Shown here: piece after piece, positions 21,301 to 33,314 of the stretch
How positions within the stretch are numbered: the stretch's first letter is position 1
How the letters are laid out: every line of letters begins with the position of its first letter
Assembly: GCF_954871325.1 (NCBI RefSeq)
Contig: NC_088779.1
Span: 28,382,869 to 28,446,868 of the forward strand
From: Gordionus sp. m RMFG-2023
Taxonomy: Eukaryota > Nematomorpha > Gordioida > Chordodea > Parachordodidae
Length of the DNA stretch: 64,000 bases
Reading direction: 5' to 3'
The notes under the pieces: generated by a model
The model's database searches: none
The model's input: only the letters and a program-made list of their open reading frames with translations
Told to the model about the DNA's origin: nothing
Made by a program: the position numbers and the translations under genes

Positions 21301-22148
21301 CAGTTAGCGTTGCACAACACTAAGTTTAGCCCTTATTAAAGTTATTTAAAGTTTGTGTTTCGTAATTGATAACAAAATAAAATGGTTCTTTTAATTTGGA
21401 TTAAAACCGTTGCTAAAAACCTTAAGTCAGAATTTATTGTTGGAATACTTGAGGCAGGCATAAAACTAATATATTCCTTTTATGTCGTTGCCTATCAGAC
21501 GCGTTGATATGCTATAGTAGTATCTTTGACAAGAGAATTTTATGCCGATATAAGATTAAGTAAGAAAACGGATAATAAGAGAAAAAAAAATTGTGTATGC
21601 TGGGATAGTGAGTGAGCATGAAGAATTTAGGAAAGAGATTGATTGTATTTATTATAATTAATTCAAGGGCGTCAATATCACTAGCAAGGTGTTTTGGATG
21701 TTAAAGCACTACTCCTTTCAAAATTCAAAATGCACGTGATATTAATGGATGGATATTTATCCGATAGAGATCAAACTTTCCGCCGATGATAGAAGATCGA
21801 CTTGGTGAGGAGTATTTGGACGCTCCGATTAGTTATTTTATTTATGAGAAATAAATGGTTTAATAGTCATGTTACTGCTTTTCCTGCAACTTAGAATCTA
21901 CTTATGCGCGATTGGACCATTTTTAAATCCAAGTAATAAATGCGTAGCACTGAATTATTTGCCTAATAAAAGACTATTCTGCCCCGCGACTATCAAATTA
22001 AGATGATTCGCTGAGTGTAAGAAATGTTATTTGTTTGTTCTTTTACCTTTTCATATCATTAGTGAATTTGAAACAAATATGAAAACAGGTTGTCATTTTT
22101 TTTTAAAAAAAAGGAGAACTGTAAAAAAAAATTTTTGTTAATGATTAC
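18317..22148. other. Intergenic DNA without recognised gene
   Basis: AT-rich sequence holding short GAAA/GGAA runs (about 18580-18616) and an imperfect direct repeat: CAATTTCCATAG followed by TTGTAGATAAA occurs near 19502 and again near 19670, about 170 bp apart. A stretch near 21715-21834 (minus) is open for about 31 codons after an AG, in a phase that could follow the exon at 22149-22311, and might be its last exon, but nothing confirms it. Confidence 0.5.
18526..18531 (+). terminator. Candidate poly(A) signal of SCYL1
   Basis: AATAAA lies 210 bp after the SCYL1 stop codon on the same strand. It is the first canonical hexamer I see after the stop. The region is so AT-rich that chance occurrence is likely. 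Confidence 0.4.
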
Positions 22149-23711
22149 CTTTACATGTCTTGAGGACAAAATCAAATTTATGTGTATCGCCGGTCACAAC
22201 CGCGATGTCATCTAGAGCAGTTATAAATGAGTTGTGATAAGTAGCATCCGCCAATTTTCCAACCTCTGAATTAGAGAAATGAACGTCGGTGCCTCTTTGA
22301 ACCACTTTATTCTAGGAATAGTTCAAACCACAAAAGAAAATTACGAATTACTTTCTCCAAAACTCACATTAATATTCTCAGTGAAAAATAATATTTTTAT
22401 AAGCTTAGATCGTAATTCATAAATTACAAAAAAAAAATCTATGTTTTATTATAAAAATCATGATTTCGAAGCATCAAGAATAAATCTTTGCCCAAATACC
22501 TTATTATTATATAATAAAACTCAGGAACTAAATGTAGGTAGGAGAAACTTTCTTTCTTTCTTTCTTTCTTTCTTTTCTTTCTTTTTTTCTTTCTTTTTTC
22601 AAAGTAAAATTGTCTAGAACTCGTCATTCATATAAACAATTTATAAAATGTTTTATGTTTAGTATAAAAAAAAAAATTTTAAAAAATGATTACAAATAGG
22701 CCATCATTGTTAATCAACGTCCTGCATCCTTTATAGACCGCCACTTTACAAAAACGGATGGTAGAAGATGAATTAAGTTTCACCTTTAACTATATAATTT
22801 TTTTTGTAGTAAAAACAAAACATATTTTTAAATTAAAAAATAATAAAATATTTATAAAATTAAAGTCTTTAATAAAAGTTATTGATTTCTCATCTTAGTG
22901 ATAAAAAAAAAAAAACTTTAGATATATGAATAATTTTTAACACCTAAACACTTTTAGAAATGTAAAATCGTCAAAGTGGAAAATTCTCTTAAAATATCTT
23001 TCATAAACTAATTTGTTATTCTTAATTTTAATAAAATTTTAAGTATACCTATATTTAAATCTGTATTGCATATGCATACTTGGAATGTAGCAAATTGTTG
23101 AAACATAATATTATCCCCCAATTGTTATACTTATCCATCAAATGTAAAAAATTATGTTTAAATAGACTAAAAACATAGGCTTATCTAAGGTTTTTGCCGA
23201 GGAGGTGAAATCACTATTGAGTTTTTCCCCTATAAATTTATAAGAGGTCTTCAGTTCACTTAGAGTAAGCTTTTGACCATTTCTTATTTTTACAGAAATA
23301 ATTTAGGGCTTTCACTCATCATTTATATAAAAATGCTTTTTTTAGATATGGGGGGGGGGGGAGTGTGTTGGAGGAAAGGAGGTGGATTTCTCCTTGTCCC
23401 CTCCCCTGACAACGCCCAAGACATAAAAAGATTATATCGTGGTTTTTTAAAAATGTGTAATTCAAATGGGTTATTTGCGAAAATATATTTCCTATAATTT
23501 GCAGGATCTCTATAAAAAAAAAATAAGCACTTATATATTGAAATGTGTGATTATATTACATTGCTATCAACGACGCACTCCAAATATTTATTATTTATCG
23601 GCTGAATATTATAAAAACGGTCAAGCTCGGGGGTTAATTTCATACCCGCGAAGATATCGTCTCCGTCAAAATGGCTCACAATTCTTCCCTCGTTTCTCCT
23701 CAAGTAAATCT
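22149..23711 (-). CDS. Unrecognised multi-exon gene, at least three exons
   Basis: Three minus-strand segments are open, bounded by AG and GT, and compatible in phase: about 23560-23711 (contains IVSHFDGDDIFAGMKLTPE), about 22695-22784 (ends KGCRTLINNDGLF), and 22149-22311 (starts NKVVQRGTDVHFSNSEVGK, ends FDFVLKTCK). The amino-acid composition looks protein-like and includes several cysteines, which may point to an extracellular fold, but I do not recognise the family. Neither the start Met nor the stop is identified. Candidates for a last exon exist near 21715-21834. The intron between the first two segments holds a degraded MITE (23173-23423). The exon chain is inference from splice signals and open frames only. 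Confidence 0.55.
22552..22600. repeat. Short TTTC microsatellite
   Basis: Interrupted run of CTTT/TTTC units in intergenic AT-rich DNA just upstream (in transcription sense) of the exon at 22149-22311. Confidence 0.85.
23173..23423. mobile_element. Degraded MITE, CATAGGCGTAGCC family
   Basis: The left end CATAGGCTTATCTAAGG resembles the family start CATAGGCGTAGCCAGG. The right end carries the G-run and the CTTGTCCCCTCCCCTGACAA boundary typical of the family at 32133-33314. Internal sequence (TTATAAGAGGTCTTCAG) matches copies at 25425 and 44727. No target duplication can be called. Confidence 0.5.
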
Positions 23712-23927
23712 CTATTTGACTTTAAGAAGAAAAAAAAAATGAAGTTATTTTGCATCGTAAATTATATTTGTATAACGTTATATTTTAAAAAAAAAACTAT
23801 AAGTTTTATTTCATCAGATTCAGGTGTTTTGTTGGAAAACCCTAAAAACTGAGTTATCAAACCTATAAAATTACTTTCAGAAATTAAAGAAGCCTATTTG
23901 GGCATTTTTTTTACTTTATATTTCTTG

Positions 23928-24120
23928 TGAGAAGAGAAGAGAAGAGAAGAGAAGAGAAGAGAAGAGAAGAGAAGAGAAGAGAAGAGAAGAGAAGAGAAGA
24001 GAAGAGAAGAGAAGAGAAGAGAAGAGAAGAGAAGAGAAGAGAAGAGAAGAGAAGAGAAGAGAAGAGAAGAGAAGAGAAGAGAAGAGAAGAGAAGAGAAGA
24101 GAAGAGAAGAGAAGAGAAGA

Positions 24121-24201
<81 letters not shown>

Positions 24202-24203
24202 GA
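23928..24203. repeat. Compound microsatellite: AGAAG pentamers then AAAG tetramers
   Basis: About 39 near-perfect AGAAG units (23928 to about 24124) switch abruptly into about 20 AAAG units. Both tracts are purine-only on the plus strand. Open frames here are repeat artefacts. Confidence 0.97.
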
Positions 24204-25424
24204 AATTAGTGTGAGTCGGGCTCAAACTATTTTTTTTTGGCTTCTTTTCTTGCCAGACTCGTAAAATAAATTCCAGCTTGCATTGATTATTTTATGTATG
24301 AATTATAACGGTGTTCTGTAAAATAATCTTCTTTCAATTTTGAAACTTTTATTTGCCAAAAATTTTTAAGCATAAAAATCTTTGAAGATCATAAAATTGA
24401 AGAATTTTTGTGTTATAAAAGAAGATCAAAATTTGATTGGCATAAAATAAATAATTCTTCAAAAAAGAAATCTTCTTTAATTCCATTTTAAAAAAATTTT
24501 CAGAGTTCAAAAAGGTTTTGTTTTATTAGGAAAAGAAAAACATTTCGAACTCAGAAAAAAAATACACAAATTTTATCATTTGATGTCTCTGAAAAAATTG
24601 AAAATTTTAGGCCCCACCCCACTAAACCCGTAGAAGCAAAATTATCATTTTCATCAAAAAATCTCATTTTCATTTCCTCAAAAATGAAATCAAAATTTTA
24701 AACGGCAAGCCTTTTTTGACAAAAAATATCATAAAGTATATATATAATAAATTATTTATTTAGAGAATTGTATACATGATTTTGCGCCAGAATTTGATAA
24801 TTACACTAAATATTCCAAGTTATACTAGTAACAAAAATATATAGCAGATGAAATAATTCCATTCTAATATTTTGAAATTCATCAGGCAACATTATTAGTA
24901 AAATTTGCGTGCCTGTAGTCATATAGGATCTTTAAAAATAATCTTAAAAAGACGATGAAGTTTCACTAAAATAGCCCGAAACCCCAAAAATCTAGCATTT
25001 TTGAAGTATATAAAAATAGTTAAACATATGTTTGATTTTTTTAAAAAATATATATAATATTATTATTATTAAATAATTACTGTTTTTTAGGGAGTCCATT
25101 GAAGAATTCGGACATGTTAAAATAACCATTTACTTTAACCTCCTGGCATAAATCTTTTCTAACTTCATTAATGTAAATAAAACGTAAATATCAGCTGGAA
25201 TTTATAATGAGGTAAGCTAAACAGGAATAAGTAGACCAACCCAGAATTCTCCCGTGAATTCTCTCATTTTTTTTAATCATATATTTTCCTAATAATTTTT
25301 CTATATATATATACGAAAAATCTATATAATATAAAAATTAATATATACATTAAGGGTTGAAATTTTACCAGCGAAATTTTCTGAAGTTTTACAAGGTAGG
25401 AGGTACTTTATCTAAACTGCCTTC

Positions 25425-25841
25425 ACATAGGCGTATCCAAGATTTTGCTAATGTGGGAGGGGGGGATACTATTAGTTCTGTTTTTTTTTCCTTAAATTTT
25501 ATTAGAGATCTTCAGCTCCATTTATTATAGGCCTTGGGCTATATTAGATTTTTATAAAAATAATTTAGCGTTTTCATTTTTTTTTTATTATTAAAATGAT
25601 TTTTTTTTTTTCTAAAAAAATTTAAATTATAGTCGTTATTTTAAAAAGTTATCCACTTTTCTAATTTTTTTCTTACAAATTCTTCTTTACAGTGATATAT
25701 TGTATACATTTTTAGGGGATAGGAAGTGGGAAGTGTGTAGGGGGGTTTATATTATACAAGAAACAGGCAAATTTGCGATGATGTGTGGGGGGGGGAAGAG
25801 GGGATTTATTCCTTTCTACCACTAGTGGTTACGCGCCTGCG
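25425..25841. mobile_element. Degraded MITE, CATAGGCGTAGCC family
   Basis: Begins CATAGGCGTATCCAAGATTTTG with a G-run soon after and ends GGTTACGCGCCTG, the inverted counterpart. Its interior (ATTAGAGATCTTCAGCTCCA) resembles the copies at 23173 and 44727. Flanking duplications are weak. Confidence 0.55.
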
Positions 25842-26525
25842 CCCTCCGCTAATCGTTTAAAATTGAGAGATTCCGAAATTTCGAATTCACCGCGAGAGAA
25901 TTCGGGATCGATTACAGATTAACTTTATTAACTTAAGAATATAATATAGTTGCATATTATTGAGAGTTCTATTCATTGCATCGACTTTTAGCACATAAGT
26001 TTAGCCTAAATGTTGTTAGAAGGGGGAGGGGGGGGTGAGTGAGGATTTTCCAAAAAATATATATTTTATTATAAAGTAGTTTTTTGGTTTAATCAGTGTT
26101 GTAGAGGGGGCAACAGGGGTCTTTGGGGGATCCCCACCTATAATGAAGATATTAAAAAAGGTTCTACATTTCGTTTATCAAATTTTTTTTATATCATAAC
26201 TGCTCAAGTATACTTCTATTATTTTTCTTTCTATCTTGAATTTTGTTAGCAATTTCCAAAGATTTTAATTATTCTTCAATCTTAAATCATTTTTCGATTT
26301 AAAAATCTTATTTTACAGGAAACATATTCCAGCATGTTTAGAATAACTATCTCGTGAATCGTAGACAATTTTGCTTTTAACCTTTGAATCCTTAATAAAT
26401 TTATTATAAAAAAAAAAATTATGGGAAAACTAATATAAAATATATTAAGTTCAGAATTTATCGGCGAAACTGAAATTTATAGGGTAAGTATTCCAAACAC
26501 GAGGGAATACAATTCTTGTAGGATC

Positions 26526-26772
26526 GGATTGATAGTCGTTCAATTGCAGCTGTTACTATGTATATGCAGAAATCATTCTGGGATGAGTGTTATATCAAAT
26601 AATCCTTCAAAATTTACCAAATCAACATTTTCATCTAGTGATTGGGGTCTTTTCATACTGGCCTCCCTGTTTAAATTTACTCAACTGTGATTGCAATATG
26701 GTACCTATTTATTTGCCCTTTATAAAGCTATTTAGAAATTATTCAAGGGAAAAAAATAAGCATATGAGACAT
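26526..26772. pseudogene. Rearranged copy of SCYL1 exon 4: first half inverted, second half direct
   Basis: 26526-26597 is the reverse complement of SCYL1 10788-10859 (end of intron 3 plus start of exon 4). 26596-26772 is a direct copy of 10876-11050 (rest of exon 4 plus start of intron 4). The two parts abut at AAATAATCC, and about 16 bp between them in the parent are lost. Identity looks above 90 percent. The copy cannot encode a SCYL1 segment because the halves face opposite ways. It stops where a MITE sits in the parent intron, so it may predate that insertion. Confidence 0.92.
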
Positions 26773-27140
26773 TAAAATTTCTAAAGAACACGCTCAAAAA
26801 AAAAATGAATTAAAGTTGAAATAAGACATTGCCGGAAAAAAAAACACATTCCTGCTAACATTTATTCTGTTTATCAAAAATTGGATTGATGTAATTGAAC
26901 TAAAATATATACTAGAAGCATTGCACATTGGCTGATATGACAAAAAAACAGATTAGAAATTACATATAGGAATTGACACCAAGGGTTTAATTCTATTAGC
27001 GGCTTCTCTTAGTGCTTTCCAATTAGTGCTTTCAATACTTTGACAAACTTTATGTAGGGACTGAGTCATTAAACTCTGATTCATATCAAATTTTTGAAAA
27101 ATTTAACTCAAATTGAAAATATAATAAGATTGTAACCTAT

Positions 27141-27436
27141 CAGAGACCTGCAGACTCGCCCCGGATACATGCCCCGAACAGTAATTTAATTTTTTTTTTA
27201 ATATCGCCGGGCTTAGCCTAAAACATGTTTTTTGTTAAATGCCAGGACCAGGCCTATAATTTTTTTTTAAATCGCCATTATTATCTAAATAAATTTAAAA
27301 ATAAATATAATATAATATATAAAAAAGTCCGAGCCGGGCCTGAAAATATAAAACCGGGACCGAACTGGACCGAAAAAATTATATTGAAAAAATCTGGGCC
27401 GGGCTGAAATCTTTTTTACTGGGTGAGGCCGTGCAA
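27141..27436. mobile_element. Probable MITE of the CAGAGACCTGCAG family
   Basis: The left end CAGAGACCTGCAG matches copies at 16281 and 59889 exactly. The interior has the family's GCCGGGC and GGGCCGGGCTG islands. The right end is degraded (GGCCGTGCAAT), so the limit is approximate. Confidence 0.5.
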
Positions 27437-28847
27437 TAAACAAAAAAAAGACGAAATATTACTAAAATATTTTTTTCAAAGCTTATTTTATATTTTTCCC
27501 CAAAATACGTTATGGTTAAAGAGAATAAAATACAAATATTTACATATATATATGCAGCTTACAATATTTAATTTATATTTTAAACAAATTAGTAAAAATT
27601 TTAGGGATGTTTTTGTGATATCTTGTTATTTCAAACCTTAACGCTACTAGCTGTAACCAGTTTAAGGTGTTCAAAACTTCTTTTTTTTAAAAAAAAAATA
27701 AAATAAAATAAAATAAAAGTGTTTTTAAGGGGAATTGTTTGTTTATAACCCCTATTTCCCCCCCCCCAATAAATTTTCCTTAAATGTAAAATATAAAAAT
27801 AGGATTAAACTGTCTTTTCTATAGATATATGGATCCTTCTTTAAAATAAAAAGTTCTATAGAATCAGGGCTGAGAACTTAAGCCCTTAACCCTCATTTAA
27901 GAATCATAAACAATTATTATCATTTTTTTTATCACGTGAAGAATATAAAAAAATCATCTGTTTTTAAAATATTAATAAATTAAAATATAAACTAACCATA
28001 ATTAAGATTAAGGAAAGATATTGCCAGTTTAGAACAAAATTCTTAGTGAGTAAAGGAAATATAATAGATATTTCAAAAAATGGTCATACAGTGTCATATA
28101 TTGAACTAGTTCAATTGCGGGTGGGGAGGGAGATGAGTGGGAGATTTATAATTTTAAAATTAGATTTCCTATAGAGGAAGCGTCTCTGTGCTATACCAGG
28201 TTAATTTTTTGTATAAAATTTAACATAACAAAAAGGAAATTTTATATACTTTTTTATATACGATTTGTGATTTTTTTTCTCGAAGAATTATTTTTGAATT
28301 ACAAAGTGTTTTATTTAATCTTAAAAAAATTTATGATATATAAATGCCTATTATAAAAAATATTACTATCAAGATTTAATATAACAAAAATCCTGAGTTT
28401 TGACTAGACTTGAACTAAGTTATTAACAAAAAAAAACAAAAGCTGGTTACATGACAAGTCCAAACAGAAATATATGATGACATAACATCAAGAATTTTAG
28501 CTATATTGCAATAATCCAAATATTACATAAATATAAATGTTTATTTGAACAAATTAGGATATATGTATATACACTCATAAGACTTATTTATCAAAATAAA
28601 AATTACTTTCTGAGATCATCTATTTATATAATACATAATTTTTAAAAAAAAATTATATTAGCTAAGCATCAATTGTATTATAAAAAATAATTATTTTAAA
28701 TACTTACTGGCAATTTTTCCTGAATAATTAATATTTATAAAAAAATATATATATACAAATTTAAAAAAGATTTATAATTTATATTGTTGTAATGAAAATG
28801 TAAAGCGAAAATAACCAAGGGAAATGAGACAATTGGCAACCATAGTT

Positions 28848-30498
28848 TCAAACAGAAGCCTGAAGAAAAACATTCGCTAAAAATGTTTCAATCTTGTATC
28901 CTATTCGTGCATTAAGGGGATCTCATATAAATTTGGCTGTTGAAAAATAACCTTATCTACTAATATTAAAAAACTTTTATAATTTTTGAATGTTAATTTC
29001 TTATTTGTGGGCAATATTAAATTGTTATACGATATGAAATTTTTATGACTGTAAATAACCACCCACTGTCCTTTCTCGTTCCGTATGTGCCTGAAGTGTT
29101 GTTCGTTAAATAGCTCGATTCGAGTCGGTTTATAATAACGAGCTAACTCGATATTTTATTCCGGAAAAAAATTGTACAGGCGTGAAAATTTTGCTCAAAA
29201 ATGGAACAAAGGATTGGTTTTCATCTAATCAGCCGAATCTCAAGGTTTAGGCAAAATATTTTTAGCCGAGAATATTGAGCTAGCCGCTTAACAACAGTAC
29301 TTGTCTGATTGTATCGAGTTTATTTCACATCATATTTTTTTTTTCCCAAAAAAAAAGATTAAACAAACGGAATTGAAAGAATACATGTGTCTTTTGGGAT
29401 TTACCAAAATCTCAGTTTTTAGCACATTTTTTTATAGTATACTGCGTTTTTTTTAAACAAATTTGTTTAAAAACCCGGGGTCAGGGACCTTGATTTGCTA
29501 AAACCCTTTGACTTTAGGGAATATATTGGTAAAAATATAAATTTGGAATTCGCAAATATAGAAGAAATTCGAAATAAGTAATGATTAAAATCTGGTATAG
29601 TGTCTGACATAAATCAATTATTAACAATCAAATCCGTTCTGATATACAGGACATCATGTTCGTTAAAAAAATATACAGATATTTTATCGGGAACATTCTG
29701 GAACTTTTACAGAAACCGGAACTGAAGACATCTATCTTATTCTTTTATATATATATCTTAAAGATAAATTTAAATCAAAATTAAATTCCTAGTTATAAGT
29801 GAGAAAATTGACCGTATTCATTTGTAATACAATAATGTTCCCCTTACTTTGCAAGTCCCTTTTGAGTTGTAACTCCTTCCATCCTCCACACACGTGAATC
29901 CTTGCGAGCATTTCCCGTATTCAGAAAATACTCCACCGCAGAGTTCTCCTTCGACCTATTTATAAAAAATTATGGTATTGAATTGTGATAAGTACACATT
30001 AGTAAGCTTGATTTACTCTTAGCATACTATGTCTTGTTATAAATATTTTGTTATTTAGCTGCTATGTGTTTCAACTTTTAATTTTTGAGCGTTTTTATTT
30101 TAAATTTTAAAAGATTTGAATTTATCGAAATAAATCTGCTGTCCAATTTTTTAAGCATTCACTCTTCTCTATTCCATCATGTTTGGATAATCTACCCTAT
30201 ATTTCTATAAGTTTTTCCATATTTTAAATAAATTATAAATGGTTCAAAAGTTAAGGAAAACAAATTATCTAAAATATTTAGATTTTTTATATACACGAAA
30301 GAATGCTTTTACGAAAAATTGCCGAATTTTAATGAGTTAAATCACTTATATGTATAGTATATCAAAAATGGAATAGATTGTAATATCACTTTGGCGCACA
30401 CGTAGCAACAATTACAAACATCTTTAACTACATCTCCTTTGCAATTTACGGGAGTTTTGCAACCATCTTCGCAAGAGCAACTCAAAGTAACTACGTAT
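28848..30498 (-). CDS. Secreted protein with IGFBP N-terminal-type domain (single-domain, SIBD-like)
   Basis: Two certain exons, 30390-30498 and 29848-29955, join in phase. They encode CSCEDGCKTPVNCKGD, then CNCCYVCAK, then VEGELCGGVFSEYGKCSQGF and a final GTCK. This cysteine pattern with the GCGC-like centre and GELCGG is that of insulin-like growth factor-binding protein N-terminal modules, also found alone in invertebrate single-domain proteins, which are secreted. A plausible last exon at 28848-28859 (after TTTTTCTTCAG) adds three residues and a stop. The first exon with the signal peptide was not found. It must end with two bases of a split codon and lie above 30498. Confidence 0.85.
29094..29301. 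mobile_element. Degraded MITE, TAGTGTTGTTAAACGGCTC family
   Basis: AGTGTTGTTCGTTAAATAGC at the left and GCCGCTTAACAACAGTACT at the right are inverted, mutated versions of the ends at 57311-57533. Shared interior includes AACAAAGG and TCTCAAGG followed by TTAGGC. Confidence 0.7.
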
Positions 30499-32132
30499 CT
30501 AATGTATCGTGAGAAAAAAAATTTTTTTTAACCATATTAACGAACAAATTGATAAATTAAGCAATCAAATCTATTTGGGGGAAAAAAAAAATGTCTATGG
30601 ATTTTTAAATCTAGATTTATCAACCCATACAATTTAAATTTATTCTGTTTGATTTCTAGTCATTTTGAAACAGTATCTAATTTTTATTTTGTAGCCTCGA
30701 CCCCGAGATTTAAACATAGATTTTATAGTTGTAGGCATCGCCAGGCTTTGTCCAATAAAATCTATAAATTATACTTATTTATAATCAATGAAATCCTTAA
30801 TGTATATTATATAATAATATATGTAATAATTAAATAATTCATACGTGTTAAGAGACAGGAGAATTCCTATAAATAGTATAAAATCTTTGACAAAAAACAT
30901 AGTTAATTATTTTAAAATTTATAACTTCTTAATAAATAATTTAAATAAATAAAATGTTGAATTTTTTTTTAAAAAAAATATAATAATATTTATATAAGTA
31001 TAAAATACTGAATAAACTTGATCCATATCCTAATTCAAATCTAGGAGGGGGGGGGGGGTGCTAAATCAATAAAATTCATAAAATTACTTAGAGAGATATA
31101 TATTTGTATAATTTTTCTACAAAAAAAAAGCAATCACATCTAACAACGACGGTAATAATAAATACGAGTGACCTAATAAGAATTTTTTTTCTCAAATTTT
31201 TCAGGGACTGAAATCAATAATATAATCAGAGTTTGAAAATTTTTTTCAATTTATGAATTTTTTTGAAGAATGCACAAAAAATCTTTTCAAGTGCAAGGAA
31301 TTTTTAAAGAATTATTTTATTTGGATAAATTTTTACTTTCAACATTCTATTTACATATTAAAGGAAATATAACTACTCAAGGATAAGAATATTATTGTTT
31401 CCTTAAAGTTGTCTGGCTCACCCAAATCGTTGGACAATAATAGTTTTGAGATAATTACTAGTTGTTAAAAAATAAAAATACTTTGCTGTAATACTCCATA
31501 TATTTATAAATATAAGAGACTCTTGTTAATGAAGTTTTTTTTAAAAATGCACATCTATACAATTTTATAGTGTCTTTTCTACACAATTTCAGGAATTGGA
31601 GGTGACTCATCTGTTGTAATATGTAAATTTACTTTTAAAAAAAATCGAGAAAAAAGAAGTAATATTCAAATCGACTGTTAAACAGAAAAATGAAACGAAT
31701 TATTATATTATTTGAGTAAAGACAATGTAAATGAATAGAATAAGTATATATAATCAAGGATATTTTACTTGTAAAATATTATTATTTTTGCGATATTAAT
31801 TTTTTAATCTTTTAAATTTTAATTTTTCGTTTCTTATATATTATTTTTTTTTTTTATATTAGTTATGAATATGTAATTATACAAATTATATTAATTAATA
31901 AAGTATTAGTAGTTAATTTATTTATACTAATTAGTGGTATTCTATTTAATTCTCAACTGCAACATTTTATTACTGAAACATTATGTTCTATGGGCATTTC
32001 AGTCTAATTAACTTCTTCAAATTTATCTGCTGTTACATAAAAAATTTTATTTAAATCACATAGATCTCTGGAAATAAATAATAAAGATCGAACAAATAAT
32101 AAAAAACAGGGAAAAATTTTTTTGTTGCCTTG

Positions 32133-33314
32133 CATAGGCGTAGCCAGAATTTTCATAAGGGGGGGGGGGGGAAATCAAAAAATTACTGGGGGCTTCGCCC
32201 CCAGATCCCCATTTGGGCGGGCCTTCGGCCGGGTTAATTTAACCTATATATAGTCATAAAATATTTTTACAAATTTTAATAAAAAAAATAAGCCTGGAAC
32301 AAATATGAAATATATTTTTATTAGTTTATATAAAATAAAAATATAATAAATTACTTGTATTGTATATACCTTAATATAAAAGCATGGTAATAATTTATTC
32401 CAAACAATTATAAGAAATTTATTTATAATAAGTAAGTAGACATATAGTTAATTTTACTCTACTATATAGAATTAGTTATAAAATACTAGGTAAAATTCCA
32501 CTTTTACAGACATATTTGACAGTTAGAGAATATATTACAGTTAATAATCTGACAAAATTTACTAATCAATGTTCTTGATATTAAATATAGCAACAATATG
32601 CATACAATTATTTAACGCCATCTATTCTATTTAGGTATATATAAATTTAATCTTCATATTATTCATCCCACAATGTCTTTAAAAGATAATTTCTGATGTA
32701 CTTATCAATATTTTATAGTTTTCTGTAAAATATATAATTCGCTATATTGGTAAAAATACTTGATTGTCATTTGATAATTAGATATATTGTAAATCGACGA
32801 CATATAATATTCCAATGTTTATATTGTGCTTTAATATTTTTTTAATTTATGATTTAATTTTATCAATAGTTTTATAATTATATTTTACTTTTATTAAGAT
32901 AAATAAATTAAAATTACTCACTTTATAAAAAATTATATTTGATATATTATATTATTTAGTAATTTTATAGATCTATTATTAATAATTATAATACATTTCA
33001 CTTCTGTCCTAAGACTTATCCTTGGCTTATATTCCATTTATTAAAAAACATTTTTGGTTCATTTTATATATTTATAAATTTCTTTTCCCCAAAATCTATA
33101 AATTATGATGATTAGTTTTATAAAAAATATCAACTTTTACATTCTTTCTTTTAAATTATTATTTAAGATATATGCATACATATTTGAGGGTCAGGGAGTG
33201 AGGGGGAGGGCTAAGGGGGATATTTTTTATAGCTAAAAATGATATTTACAAAAAATGAAAAATTTCTGAAGGGGGGGGGGAATTTCCCCTTGTCCCCCCC
33301 TGGCTACGCCTATG
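32133..33314. mobile_element. hAT-type MITE, 1182 bp, perfect 8-bp target duplication
   Basis: Starts CATAGGCGTAGCCAG and ends with its exact complement CTGGCTACGCCTATG. It is flanked by TTGCCTTG on both sides (32125-32132 and 33315-33322). Poly-G/poly-C runs lie just inside both ends. Near the left end are two GC-rich hairpins, CTGGGGGCTTCGCCCCCAG and GGGCCTTCGGCCGGG. No transposase frame remains, so it was moved in trans. Confidence 0.9.

Noticed and set aside
23911-24225. Open frames across the AGAAG/AAAG tract
   Set aside because: Repeat artefacts, as above.
25085-25200. Coding-like stretch open on both strands after possible splice sites
   Set aside because: Each strand gives 20-35 plausible codons, with stops soon after. 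Nothing decides between them and no neighbour exon fits.
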